Positions 1-8,242 of a stretch of 64,000 nt of DNA are shown piece after piece. Every line of letters starts with the position of its first letter. The stretch's first letter is position 1. The notes under the pieces were generated by a model. It was not told the DNA's origin. It made no database searches and worked only from the letters and a program-made list of their open reading frames with translations. The translations under genes and the position numbers were made by a program. Origin of the DNA: Paraplanobispora takensis (lineage in GTDB: Bacteria > Actinomycetota > Actinomycetes > Streptosporangiales > Streptosporangiaceae); assembly GCF_016863195.1 (NCBI RefSeq), contig NZ_BOOK01000013.1, forward strand, positions 1 through 64,000, in the 5' to 3' direction.

Positions 1-1
1 T

Positions 2-160
2 GAGCGCTCCTTCGGCGACGACCGCCGTGGCGGTTACCGCGCCGAGGGCGGTTCCGAGGCCCGCGGCGACTTCCGGGGCGGCGAGCGCCGCTTCGAGGAC
101 CGCGGCGACAACCGCGGCTTCCGCGGCGGCCGTTCCGGCGGCGCCCGCTACGGCCGCTGA
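2..160 (+). CDS. C-terminal end of a DEAD/DEAH-box RNA helicase (partial)
   Basis: The window opens inside a reading frame of 52 residues rich in Arg, Gly, Asp and Phe, ending in repeated RGG/RGGR motifs (for example GGERRFEDRGDNRGF) before TGA. Such RGG-rich basic tails are typical of the C-terminal extension of actinobacterial DEAD-box ATP-dependent RNA helicases, where the tail binds RNA. The catalytic core lies upstream of the window, so the assignment rests only on the tail composition. A strong hairpin terminator follows. An RGG-tailed RNA-binding protein of another kind is the main alternative. Confidence 0.6.
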   Translation, partial: ERSFGDDRRGGYRAEGGSEARGDFRGGERRFEDRGDNRGFRGGRSGGARYGR

Positions 161-206
161 CCGTTCCGGCGGCGATCTCTGATCGCCGCCATCCCGACGA
201 GCCCGC

Positions 207-240
207 AGGGGCCGGTACGGCGTCCGCCGTACCGGCCCCT
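207..240 (+). terminator. Strong hairpin terminator after the helicase
   Basis: Perfect 14-bp stem: AGGGGCCGGTACGG at 207-220 pairs with 227-240 around a 6-nt loop. It has no U-run, as is usual in high-GC actinomycetes. It separates the helicase from hisE. Confidence 0.8.
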
Positions 241-347
241 CGGCCGTTTCCGGGATCTGGCCGATCTCGACCGGCGGACGCGCGCGCACGCGCGTGTCCG
301 GGGACGGTTAGGCTTGGCTGGCACATCCGACGACGCCGAGAGAGATC

Positions 348-611
348 ATGAAGACCTTCGAAGAGCTGTTCGCCGAGCTGTCCGACAAGGCGCGCACCCG
401 GCCCGCGGGCTCGGGCACCGTGGCCGCGCTGGACGCCGGGGTCCATGCCATCGGCAAGAAGGTCGTGGAGGAGGCCGCCGAGAGCTGGATGGCGGCCGAG
501 CACGAGTCGAACGAGCGGGCCGCCGAGGAGATCTCCCAGCTCCTCTACCACGTGCAGGTTCTCATGATCGCCAAGGGCATCGGGCTGGACGAGGTCTACA
601 AGCATCTGTGA
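348..611 (+). CDS. hisE: Phosphoribosyl-ATP pyrophosphatase
   Basis: An 87-residue protein that hydrolyses phosphoribosyl-ATP to phosphoribosyl-AMP and pyrophosphate, the second step of histidine synthesis, in the cytoplasm. The length is that of a stand-alone HisE. The acidic helices [11 protein letters not shown] and [11 protein letters not shown] carry the Glu residues that bind metal in this family. The ATG follows a GAGAGA ribosome binding site. A TAGGCT box at 309-314 is a possible -10. hisG begins 62 nt downstream on the same strand, so the two first enzymes of the pathway are probably co-transcribed. Confidence 0.95.
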   Translation: MKTFEELFAELSDKARTRPAGSGTVAALDAGVHAIGKKVVEEAAESWMAAEHESNERAAEEISQLLYHVQVLMIAKGIGLDEVYKHL

Positions 612-673
612 GCCGGTGAGCCCGGCCGCCCCCCGCCGCAGATTCGACCGTCCACCTAAGGAACCTTCCCGCC

Positions 674-1519
674 ATGCTGCGTATCGCCGTCCCCAACAAG
701 GGGGCCCTGTCCGAGGGCGCCCAGACGATCCTCAAGGAAGCCGGATACCGCCCGCGCAGGGACAGCAAGGAGCTCGTGGTCGTCGACCCCGACAACTCCT
801 GCGAGCTGTTCTTCCTGCGGCCCAAGGACATCGCCGTCTACGTCGGCGAGGGCACCCTGGACGCCGGGATCACCGGCCGCGACATGCTCCGCGACTCCGG
901 CGCCCGGGTCGAGGAGGTCCTGCCGCTCGGCTTCGGCCGCTCCACCTTCCGCTTCGCCGCCCCTCCCGGCGGCTTCACCACCGTCGCCGACCTGAAGGGC
1001 AAGCGGATCGCCACCGCCTACGCCGGGCTGCTGGAGGACTATCTCGCCGAGCGGGGTGTCGAGGCCCGGGTGATCAAGCTGGACGGCGCGGTCGAGACCG
1101 CGGTCCGGCTGGGCGTGGCCGACGCGGTCGCCGACGTCGTGGAGACCGGGACCACCCTGCGCAACATGGGCCTGGAGGTGTTCGGCGAGCCGATCGCGCA
1201 CTCCGAGGCCGTGCTGATCAAGCGGGTGGACACCGATGAGGATCTGGGGGTCAGGCAGCTCCTGCGCCGTCTGCAGGGCGTCCTGGTGGCCCGCGACTAC
1301 GTGATGATGGACTACGACATCCGCGCCGAGCGGATCGAGGAGGCCATCGCGCTCACCCCGGGCATGGAGGGCCCCACGGTCTCCCCGCTGCACCGCGAGG
1401 GCTGGGTGGCCGTACGGGCCATGGTGCCGCGCAAGGGACACCAGCAGGTGATGGACCAGCTCTGGGAGATCGGCGCCAAGGCCATCCTGGTCACGGCCAT
1501 CTTCGCCTGCCGCCTCTGA
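674..1519 (+). CDS. hisG: ATP phosphoribosyltransferase (long form)
   Basis: A 281-residue HisG that condenses ATP with PRPP in the first, committed step of histidine synthesis. The catalytic half includes the start MLRIAVPNKGALSEGA and the PRPP-binding segment ETGTTLRNMGLEVFG. A C-terminal ferredoxin-like segment of about 75 residues (HREGWVAVRAMVPRKG onward) is the regulatory domain of the hexameric long form, which gives feedback inhibition by histidine; the HisZ-dependent short form lacks it. It follows hisE and ends at a hairpin terminator. Confidence 0.96.
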   Translation: MLRIAVPNKGALSEGAQTILKEAGYRPRRDSKELVVVDPDNSCELFFLRPKDIAVYVGEGTLDAGITGRDMLRDSGARVEEVLPLGFGRSTFRFAAPPGGFTTVADLKGKRIATAYAGLLEDYLAERGVEARVIKLDGAVETAVRLGVADAVADVVETGTTLRNMGLEVFGEPIAHSEAVLIKRVDTDEDLGVRQLLRRLQGVLVARDYVMMDYDIRAERIEEAIALTPGMEGPTVSPLHREGWVAVRAMVPRKGHQQVMDQLWEIGAKAILVTAIFACRL

Positions 1520-1525
1520 CGCGGT

Positions 1526-1553
1526 TCCGGGCGGCCCGCCGGGCCGTCCCGGA
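1526..1553 (+). terminator. Terminator after hisG
   Basis: TCCGGG-CGGCCC (1526-1537), loop GCC, then GGGCCG-T-CCCGGA (1541-1553): a 12-bp stem with one bulged T, starting 7 nt after the hisG stop. Confidence 0.75.
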
Positions 1554-1589
1554 GGGCCCGCCGCCCAGGCGCACGGGAGGCACGCGGTT

Positions 1590-1612
1590 CTGTCGGGGGT
1601 GATCCCTAACGT
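1590..1612 (+). promoter_or_regulatory. PafBC/RecA-NDp-type promoter, leaderless start
   Basis: TGTCGG at 1591-1596, then 10 nt, then TAACGT at 1607-1612, then exactly 7 nt to ATG at 1620. The published consensus for the mycobacterial RecA-independent DNA-damage promoter is tTGTCRgtg-N8-TAnnnT; TGTCG and the distance to the TA both fit. The identical layout occurs before the paralog at 49752. Mode of regulation is inferred from the motif. Confidence 0.65.
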
Positions 1613-1619
1613 GTGCCGC

Positions 1620-4600
1620 ATGACGACTGCGGTGCATGGACACCCGACCGGCCGAGGCGGCCGCGTGGGTGCCTGGGAGAGCCTGCGACAGGCCATCGGC
1701 GCGGGTGACGCCTCCCGGGTGGCGGAGGAGGTGCTCCGGCTCGACGAGGCGGGGCGCAAGGAGGTGGCCCGCGAGCTGCCCGGCCACATCGCCGCCGCCA
1801 GGGACGCCGCCCACGAGCGCTATCACCGCCGTGAGGCCGAGGCAGAGCAGGCCGCCGAGCGGGCCCGGGAGAAGTTCGTCCGGGACAGGACGGCCCGGGG
1901 CCTCTCCAGTGACGAGGCCCACGAGATCTGGTGGGGCGGCGCCTACTACGAACACGGGCACCGGGCCGACTGGGCCGAGCGGGACGCCTGGATCGAGCCC
2001 ATGCGGGTCGCCGGCGCGGGCACGCTCAGCACGGCGGCCGCCGTCGCGACCTGGCTCTACCGGCGTGACTTCACCCGCTGGCGGCGGACCCGCGACCTCG
2101 ATCCGCTGCTTCGGGTGATCACCGCCCGTTCCCCGCAGTGGCAGGCCGACCTGGCCGTCCGGCTGGCCCTGCGCCTGCGCGCCACCCGGGCGCAGACCAG
2201 GGACGACAGCGCCGAGCTGGCGCTGGAGATGCTGCGCCGCACCGGAGCCGTCCCTCCCGCCCACGACCCGCTCGTGGTCGCCTGGGTGTCCGCACCGTCC
2301 GGCCTGGAGCACGATCCGCTGGCCGGGCACCTGGTCCCGCGGATCTTCGAGGCCGAGGGCGTGGGCCGGGCGCTGCGCGAGGACCGGGTCGAGCCGCCCG
2401 AGTGGGACCGGGAGCGGCACTCCTGGCTGCGCTCGCTGCGTGACCTGGCCGACGCCGGGCGCCTGGACCGCGACCTGCTGGTCGACGGTTGCGTCCGGCG
2501 CTTCCTGCTCGGCGGTGACGCCGCCGACCTGCGGTTCTTCGTCCGCCTGCACGACCTGCTCAGCCCCGCCCCGAGCCGGGAGCGCGCCCGCGACTATCTG
2601 CGGCTGCTGCCCGCCGCGCCGGGACCGGTGGCCGAGCTGGCGCTGCGGGAGCTGCGCCGCGCCGGTGGCCTGAGCGGCGAGGAGGCCGGCGAGGCGGTGG
2701 AGGCGCTGCTGTTCCGCGCCGAGGGCAAGCTGGTCCGCGCCGGGCTGACCCTGCTCGACCGGGCGGCCCGGGACGCCGAAGGCGGCCTCGACCACCTGGC
2801 TCCCGCGCTGGCCTCGGCGTTCCTGAGCGAGTCGTACGAGGTGCAGGAGCGCGCGGTACGGCTGGCCGTACGGCACGCCGGGCGATTCTCCCCGGTCGGC
2901 GCCGAGGCCGTGCGGGAGGCGGCCACCGGCCTGCCCCCGGAGCCGGCGGCGCGGTTGTCCGCGGCGTACGGCGAGGTGGACTCCTCGCCGGTGGAGGAGG
3001 CCGACGACTTCCGGCCGGTCCCGCTCCCGTCGTTCGAGGCGCCCGCCCGCGAGCCGTTCCCCCCGGCGTTCGGCGATCTGACCGGCACCTACACCCGGTT
3101 GCGCGACGGCATCGAGTTCGAGCGCTGGCTCGACGGCTTCGTGCGCGATCCGGCGGCCAGGACGGCCGGGAAGCCGCTGCCTGACGGGACCAGGCTCTAC
3201 GGCCACCGCCACTGGACCCGGCCCGATCAGTGGGCCGAGGCGCTGCTGCGGGAGGCCGCCGGTCCCGATGCGGAGCCGCCCGTTCCCGAGCCCGAGCGTG
3301 CCCCCGTCCCCGTCCGTGTCCGTGTCCGTGTCCGTCGCATCATCAGGGTGCACACCGCCGAGGCCGGCGTCGAGATCGACGCCGGCCGTCCGATCCCCGT
3401 GACGGGCGGGGGCATCGCCGGATCCCTCGCCGAACTGGGCATCCCCCGGAGCGGCCGAGGGCACGTCCGAGAGACGCCCTCGGCCGGAGGAGGGATGCCC
3501 GGCATCTCCACGGTGTCGCCGGGGCTCCGGAGGCGCCCGAAGGAGGAGCCCCGTGACCGGCTGCCCGACCCCGGCTCCGTCTCGCCGCCGCACCGGGCCA
3601 TGCTGCTGCGATGCGCCGAGGTCCACGCCGCGCTGAAGGCCGGGACGCTCCCGCCGTACCTGCTGGCCACGCCGACCCTGACCTCCGGCCACATCGACCC
3701 CGCCGAGCTGGTCGCCCGTCTGGAGGGCTACGAGCGGGCGGGCGCGCGGGCGCTCCCCGCCGACCTGCAGCAGGCGCTGCTGCGCCTGCCCCGGGAGGTC
3801 GATCCGGACGTCGTGGCGCGCGGGGGCAGGCTGACCTCCGAGCCGGGCGTCGCGCTGGCGCACTGGCTGAAGGACCGGCCGGAGCCGGTGACGCGCGTGG
3901 ACTGGTCCCACGGCGACACTCAGTACACCCATGACCGGCAGCCGGGAGAGCCCCACCCGAGGCTGCATCCCCGTATCCGGCTGGAACCGGCCGGGCCGCC
4001 CTTGCTCGACGTGCTCCTGGCCGACCCGTCCCCCCATCGCTGGGAGGAGCACGGCGCCCACATGGACTCCTGGCGGCTGCTGCTGCCCTCCGACCGGGAG
4101 GCGGTGGCCGTGCACCTGCTGCCGCACCTGCTCAACGGCTGGGACCGGCCCGGTCACTTCCATCGATACGTCGCCGAACTGTTCCACCAGGACGGACCGG
4201 TCGGCGAGGGGGTGGCGCTGCTGGTCGCCTACCTGCTGGCCGATCGTGGCTGGTACCAGTCGGCCGAGCGCGGGCGGGAGCTGCTGCTGCGGGCGGTCGC
4301 CGCCGGGTGCCTGCCCGCCGCGGAGTGCGGCCGCCAGCTCGGCCTGGCTCTGCGCAGGACGGCGGTCAAGCTGAACGACGCGCTGTCATCGCTGGAGGAG
4401 TGCGCGAGGCAGGGGGCGCACAAGGAGGTCTGGGAGATCATGGCCGGGCTGCTCCCCGTCTATCTGCCGGGACCGGGGGAGCGGACGCACTCCGCCCACA
4501 CCCGGGCGCTGGTCTTCGCCGCCGAGGCCGCCCGCCGGGCGGACGCGTGCGGCCCGATCCCGGAGATCGCGCAGATCGCCGCGCGCAAGGCGACGAGCGG

Positions 4601-4646
4601 TTTCGTCCGCGCGGCCCGCGCTCTGCACGAGCGGCTCGACCGGTGA
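1620..4646 (+). CDS. Large helical-repeat protein, DUF6493/DUF7824-like, copy 1
   Basis: A 1008-residue cytoplasmic protein of unknown function, built mainly of helical segments that resemble HEAT-type repeats. It is a paralog of the protein at 49752; conserved blocks include a WLYRR segment near residue 135, DGCVRRFLLGG and LRFFVRLH around 300, and a C-terminal block with LLATPT and ADLQQALLRLPR around 690-720. These blocks recall the actinobacterial DUF6493/DUF7824/DUF7825 families; I cannot confirm this by search. The start was chosen because TAACGT lies 7 nt before the ATG and the same geometry sets the start of the paralog. An insert near residues 560-640, with a run of Val-Arg encoded by a hexanucleotide repeat, is absent from the paralog. 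Probable DNA-damage induction is inferred from the promoter. Confidence 0.8.
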   Translation: MTTAVHGHPTGRGGRVGAWESLRQAIGAGDASRVAEEVLRLDEAGRKEVARELPGHIAAARDAAHERYHRREAEAEQAAERAREKFVRDRTARGLSSDEAHEIWWGGAYYEHGHRADWAERDAWIEPMRVAGAGTLSTAAAVATWLYRRDFTRWRRTRDLDPLLRVITARSPQWQADLAVRLALRLRATRAQTRDDSAELALEMLRRTGAVPPAHDPLVVAWVSAPSGLEHDPLAGHLVPRIFEAEGVGRALREDRVEPPEWDRERHSWLRSLRDLADAGRLDRDLLVDGCVRRFLLGGDAADLRFFVRLHDLLSPAPSRERARDYLRLLPAAPGPVAELALRELRRAGGLSGEEAGEAVEALLFRAEGKLVRAGLTLLDRAARDAEGGLDHLAPALASAFLSESYEVQERAVRLAVRHAGRFSPVGAEAVREAATGLPPEPAARLSAAYGEVDSSPVEEADDFRPVPLPSFEAPAREPFPPAFGDLTGTYTRLRDGIEFERWLDGFVRDPAARTAGKPLPDGTRLYGHRHWTRPDQWAEALLREAAGPDAEPPVPEPERAPVPVRVRVRVRRIIRVHTAEAGVEIDAGRPIPVTGGGIAGSLAELGIPRSGRGHVRETPSAGGGMPGISTVSPGLRRRPKEEPRDRLPDPGSVSPPHRAMLLRCAEVHAALKAGTLPPYLLATPTLTSGHIDPAELVARLEGYERAGARALPADLQQALLRLPREVDPDVVARGGRLTSEPGVALAHWLKDRPEPVTRVDWSHGDTQYTHDRQPGEPHPRLHPRIRLEPAGPPLLDVLLADPSPHRWEEHGAHMDSWRLLLPSDREAVAVHLLPHLLNGWDRPGHFHRYVAELFHQDGPVGEGVALLVAYLLADRGWYQSAERGRELLLRAVAAGCLPAAECGRQLGLALRRTAVKLNDALSSLEECARQGAHKEVWEIMAGLLPVYLPGPGERTHSAHTRALVFAAEAARRADACGPIPEIAQIAARKATSGFVRAARALHERLDR
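3312..3335 (+). repeat. In-frame hexanucleotide tandem repeat (GTCCGT)4
   Basis: Four perfect GTCCGT units, preceded by the near-unit GTCCCC, encode a run of alternating Val and Arg within the insert that distinguishes copy 1 of the large helical protein from its paralog. Copy-number change by slippage would keep the reading frame. Confidence 0.85.
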
Positions 4647-4771
4647 CGACCGCGGCGGCCCGCCTCCCGGACTGGCGGCGCCCATCACGGCGGCCCGCGT
4701 GGGCAGTCCGGCCGGCGGCGGCCGCGGCGGCCCGTGCTCCGGGTGGGCGGTGCCGTACGGTGCCCGCTTTC

Positions 4772-4783
4772 TGACAAATGTCA
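4772..4783. promoter_or_regulatory. Inverted repeat TGACA-AA-TGTCA, candidate response-regulator operator
   Basis: Perfect 5-bp arms with a 2-nt spacer, 48 nt upstream of the -10 box of the ABC/two-component operon. DesR-type NarL-family regulators act on short palindromes of this kind, and such a regulator is the last gene of this operon, so autoregulation is a reasonable inference. Confidence 0.5.
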
Positions 4784-4830
4784 TGCCGAAGGCGGGATGC
4801 TCGACACTGAGAATCCGGTCCGGGCGCTCC

Positions 4831-4836
4831 TAGCGT
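4831..4836 (+). promoter_or_regulatory. -10 box TAGCGT of a leaderless ABC operon
   Basis: TAGCGT followed by exactly 7 nt and the ATG at 4844. This predicts that transcription begins at or next to the start codon. Confidence 0.6.
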
Positions 4837-4843
4837 GGGAGCC

Positions 4844-5728
4844 ATGGAAGCAATCGCCTTCACCGACGTGAGCAAGAGCTACGGCGACGTCCTCGCCGTC
4901 GACGGCCTGGACCTGAGCGTCCGGGCCGGTACGACCGTCGCCCTGCTCGGTCCCAACGGGGCGGGCAAGTCCACCTCCGTCAACATGCTGCTGGGCCTGC
5001 TGCGGCCGACCCGGGGCCGGGTGGAGGTCCTGGGACGCTCGCCGGACGAGGCCGTGGCCCGGGGCGAGGTCGGCGCCATGCTGCAGAGCGGCGAGCTCAT
5101 CCCCGAGCTCACCGTCCGGGAGACGGTGGACTTCGTCCGGCGGCTCTACCCCGACCCGCTGGACCTGGACGAGATCCTGGCGATGGCCGACCTCGCCGGC
5201 CTGGCGAAGCGGCGGGCCGGGAAGCTCTCCGAGGGGCAGGCCCAGCGGGTCAGGTTCGCCATGGCCGTCGCGGGCGCGCCCGAGCTGCTGCTGCTCGACG
5301 AGCCCACCGCGGCGATGGACGTGGAGTCGCGGCTGCGCTTCTGGGCGGGCATGCGCGACTACGCCGCGCGTGGGCGTACGGTGCTGTTCGCCACCCACTA
5401 TCTGCAGGAGGCCGACGAGAACTCCGACAGGGTCGTCGTGATCGCCCGGGGCGGAGTCGTGGCCGACGGCACCGCGGCGGAGATCAAGGCGGGGGTCGGC
5501 GGGCAGGCCGTGCACTTCACCCTGGGCCGGCAGCCCGCGGCCGGGCTGGACGCCCTGCCCGGTGTCACGGCCGTCGGGATCCAGGCGGGCGCCGCCACGC
5601 TGCAGACCACCGACGCGGACGCCACCGTCGCCGCGCTCTACCGCGGCACCTCGCTGGAGGTCCGCGACCTGCGGATCGCCGGCGCCGACCTCGAAGAGGC
5701 CTTCCTCACACTGACCAGGGAGTCATGA
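4844..5728 (+). CDS. ABC-2 exporter ATP-binding protein
   Basis: A 294-residue ATPase that powers the permease encoded next to it. Walker A GPNGAGKSTS, signature LSEGQAQRVRFAMAV (SEGQ in place of SGGQ) and Walker B LLLLDEPTAAMD are present, followed by H-loop ATHYLQEAD. The C-terminal 80 residues resemble the drug/daunorubicin-type (DrrA-like) extension. The start at 4844 is favoured by the -10 box 7 nt upstream; a GTG at 4835 is in frame. It overlaps the permease gene by ATGA. Substrate unknown; linkage to a DesK/DesR-like pair suggests export in response to a membrane or drug signal. Confidence 0.92.
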   Translation: MEAIAFTDVSKSYGDVLAVDGLDLSVRAGTTVALLGPNGAGKSTSVNMLLGLLRPTRGRVEVLGRSPDEAVARGEVGAMLQSGELIPELTVRETVDFVRRLYPDPLDLDEILAMADLAGLAKRRAGKLSEGQAQRVRFAMAVAGAPELLLLDEPTAAMDVESRLRFWAGMRDYAARGRTVLFATHYLQEADENSDRVVVIARGGVVADGTAAEIKAGVGGQAVHFTLGRQPAAGLDALPGVTAVGIQAGAATLQTTDADATVAALYRGTSLEVRDLRIAGADLEEAFLTLTRES

Positions 5729-6465
5729 TGCCGTTCGGCTATCTCAGGATCGAGCTGCTGCGGATGCTGCGCAACAAGCGCTACATCATCTTCGTGGGCG
5801 CCTTCCCGGTGATCTTCTATATGATCAACGCGAATCTGTGGGGCACCCAGACGATCGAGGGCGGAGTGAAGGCCGACGTCTTCCTGATGGTCTCGATGGG
5901 AGCGTACGGCGCGCTGGCCGCCTCCATGATGAGCACCGCCGTACCCTGGGCGCAGGAACGACAGTCCGGCTGGCTGCGCCAGCTGCAGGTCACCCCGCTG
6001 CCGAACGCGACGATCATCCTCACCAAACTGGTCTCCGCGCTCATGCTGGTGCTGCCGGCCCTGCTGCTGGTCATCCTGGCCGCGGTGCTCACCCAGGGGG
6101 TGTCGCTGACGGCGGGCCAGTGGGCCGCGCTGATCCCGGCGATGTGGCTGGGCACGATCCCCTTCGCCGCCCTCGGGCTGGTCATCGGCTCGCTGCTGCC
6201 CGTCGACACCGCCCAGCCGGTCGCCATGCTCAGCATGTTCGCCCTCGCCCTGCTGGGCGGGCTCTGGTTCCCCCCCGAGGTGATGCCGGCGACCATGAAG
6301 GAAATCGCCGACGTCCTGCCCTCGTTCTCCTACGCCGACATCGGCTGGCACCTCGTCTCCGGCGAGGCCGTGCCCCCGTCGGACGCCGTGAAGGTCGTGA
6401 TCTGGGCCGTGGTGCTGGGGGCGCTGGCGGTGTTCGGCTACCGGCGGGCGGTGACCCGGGCGTGA
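5725..6465 (+). CDS. ABC-2 type permease
   Basis: A 246-residue integral membrane protein with about six hydrophobic helices, including IIFVGAFPVIFYMI near residue 18, and stretches near 100-130, 140-165 and 172-190. It is the membrane partner of the ATPase just upstream, whose stop codon overlaps its ATG, giving translational coupling. The FPPEVMPATMKEIADVLPSFSY segment before the last helix is typical of ABC-2 permeases of drug or lipid exporters. Transported compound cannot be read from the sequence. Confidence 0.92.
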   Translation: MMPFGYLRIELLRMLRNKRYIIFVGAFPVIFYMINANLWGTQTIEGGVKADVFLMVSMGAYGALAASMMSTAVPWAQERQSGWLRQLQVTPLPNATIILTKLVSALMLVLPALLLVILAAVLTQGVSLTAGQWAALIPAMWLGTIPFAALGLVIGSLLPVDTAQPVAMLSMFALALLGGLWFPPEVMPATMKEIADVLPSFSYADIGWHLVSGEAVPPSDAVKVVIWAVVLGALAVFGYRRAVTRA

Positions 6466-6484
6466 CGGGCCGGTGAGGAGCTCG

Positions 6485-7636
6485 ATGAGAGGCGCCGGAC
6501 TCACCGGATTCGCCGCCTTCCGCGGGACGGAGGACAGCCCGTCCCGCGGAAGGCGGCTGTTCTGGATGTCCACGGGCCTGATCTATCTCTGCTTCCCCGC
6601 ACTGGAGATCGTCACCGGGGGCATGACCGGCGCCCGTGCGGTGTGGGGCGCGCTGGGGCTGGCCGCGTTCATCGCCTCCTACGTGAGCGTGGTGCTGAGC
6701 CAGCACGAGTTCGGGGAGCCCTCCCCGGCGACCTACCTGCTGCTGACCCCCCTCACCGTCCTGGCCGTCGGCCTGGCCCTGGCCTTCGGCGGCGGCTGGC
6801 TGGCCCTGCCCGTCTACACCGTCGTCGTCTACAGCATGGCCCTGCGCCCGCGGGCGGCCGTGACGGGCGTGGTGGCGATGGGCTCGGCCGTCGCGCTCAT
6901 CGGGGTGCTGAAGGACCATGATCCGGTCACCACCGTGGTCTTCGTCATCCAGGTCTTCACCCTCGGCGCCCTGTTCATGGGCGTGCGCAACATCAGGCTG
7001 CTGGTGGTCAAGCTCCGCCAGGCGCAGAGCGAGGTGGCCCGGCTGGCGGCCGGCGACGAGCGGCTGCGCATCGCCCGGGACCTGCACGACCTGCTGGGCC
7101 ACAGCCTCTCGCTGATCGTCCTCAAGAGCGAGCTGGCCGGGCGGCTGGCGGAGGCCGGTTCCGACCGGGCCGTGGCGGAGATCCGGGACATCGAGTCCGT
7201 CGCCCGCAAGGCGCTGACGGAGGTGCGCGAGGCGGTCACCGGCTACCGGCAGCGGGAGCTGGCGCAGGAACTGGACGGCGCCCGCGCCGCGCTGGAGGCG
7301 GCCGGGCTGGAGGTGCCGATCCGGCTGTCGGGGACGCCGCTGCCGCCGCAGGTGGACGGGCTGCTCGGCTGGGCGCTGCGGGAGGGGACCACCAACGTCA
7401 TCCGGCACGCCCGCGCGACCCGCTGCGAGATCACCATAGGCTTCGACGGGACGGCCGGTGTCCTGGAGATGGTGGACGACGGCCGCGTGCGGGAGCCGTA
7501 CGAACCCGGCAACGGGCTGAGCGGCCTGGCGGAGCGGGTGGAGGCGGCCGGCGGCGTGGTGGAGAGCGGTCCGGCGCTCCACGGCGGTTTCCGGTTGCGG
7601 GTCCGCGTGCCGGCGGAGGCGGAGGCGAGGGTGTGA
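6485..7636 (+). CDS. Sensor histidine kinase, DesK/NarX-like (HisKA_3)
   Basis: A 383-residue sensor kinase. The first 170 residues hold about five to six membrane helices with little extracellular sequence, so it probably senses the membrane itself. The dimerisation/phosphoacceptor motif is RIARDLHDLLGHSLS, with His in HDLLGH phosphorylated, and the ATP-binding region has an N-box ALREGTTNVIRHARA and a G-box GNGLSGLAERV. ATG 6485 was chosen because GAGGAG lies 4 nt upstream; GTG 6473 is an alternative. The gene lies 19 nt after the permease and overlaps the response regulator by GTGA, so all four genes form an operon. Confidence 0.92.
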   Translation: MRGAGLTGFAAFRGTEDSPSRGRRLFWMSTGLIYLCFPALEIVTGGMTGARAVWGALGLAAFIASYVSVVLSQHEFGEPSPATYLLLTPLTVLAVGLALAFGGGWLALPVYTVVVYSMALRPRAAVTGVVAMGSAVALIGVLKDHDPVTTVVFVIQVFTLGALFMGVRNIRLLVVKLRQAQSEVARLAAGDERLRIARDLHDLLGHSLSLIVLKSELAGRLAEAGSDRAVAEIRDIESVARKALTEVREAVTGYRQRELAQELDGARAALEAAGLEVPIRLSGTPLPPQVDGLLGWALREGTTNVIRHARATRCEITIGFDGTAGVLEMVDDGRVREPYEPGNGLSGLAERVEAAGGVVESGPALHGGFRLRVRVPAEAEARV

Positions 7637-8238
7637 TCCGGGTCATTCTGGCCGAGGACCAGGCGATGGTCCGCGGCGCGCTGGCGTCGCTGATCAGCCT
7701 GGAGCCCGACATCGAGGTGGCGGGGGAGGCCGCCTCCGGGCCGCAGGCGCTGGAGGTGGCGCTGCGGGTCCGGCCGGACGTGGCCCTGCTGGACATCGAG
7801 ATGCCCGGCGGCGACGGCATCGAGGCAGGCGAGCGGATCCTGCGGGAGCTGCCCGGGTGCCGGGTCGTGATCCTGACGACCTTCGGCCGCCCCGGCTATC
7901 TGCGCCGGGCGATGGAGGCGGGCGCGGCGGCCTTCCTGGTCAAGGACAGCCCGGCGCGCGAGCTGGCCGCCGCCATCCGCCGCGTCCACGCGGGCGAGCG
8001 GGTGATCGACCCGGGGCTGGCCGCCGCGGCCCTCAGCGCGGGCCCCAACCCGCTGTCCCCCCGCGAGCGGGACATCCTCGCCGCCGCCGCCGACGGCTCC
8101 ACGATCGGCGACGTCGCCCGGCGCCTGCACCTGTCGGAGGGCACGGTCCGCAACTATCTGTCCTCGGCCATCCAGAAGACCCACTCCCGCAACCGCGTCG
8201 AGGCCGTCCAGCGGGCCCGGACCCAGGGCTGGCTCTGA
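7633..8238 (+). CDS. NarL/DesR-type response regulator
   Basis: A 201-residue transcription factor with a receiver domain (acidic pocket LAEDQ, phosphorylated Asp in ALLDIEMPGGDG, Lys in FLVKDSPA) and a C-terminal LuxR-type helix-turn-helix (LSPRERDILAAAADG, then IGDVARRLHLSEGTVRNYLS). It starts with GTG overlapping the kinase stop. It probably controls its own operon through the palindrome at 4772-4783. The gene ends 4 nt before the convergent siderophore-interacting protein gene. Confidence 0.94.
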   Translation: MIRVILAEDQAMVRGALASLISLEPDIEVAGEAASGPQALEVALRVRPDVALLDIEMPGGDGIEAGERILRELPGCRVVILTTFGRPGYLRRAMEAGAAAFLVKDSPARELAAAIRRVHAGERVIDPGLAAAALSAGPNPLSPRERDILAAAADGSTIGDVARRLHLSEGTVRNYLSSAIQKTHSRNRVEAVQRARTQGWL

Positions 8239-8242
8239 GGGA

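Noticed and set aside
1491-4187. Long minus-strand open frame of 898 codons opposite the first large helical gene
   Set aside because: Composition is Gly/Arg/Pro/Gln-rich with no motif; it is the usual antisense shadow of a high-GC gene. The plus frame has a paralog and a conserved promoter.
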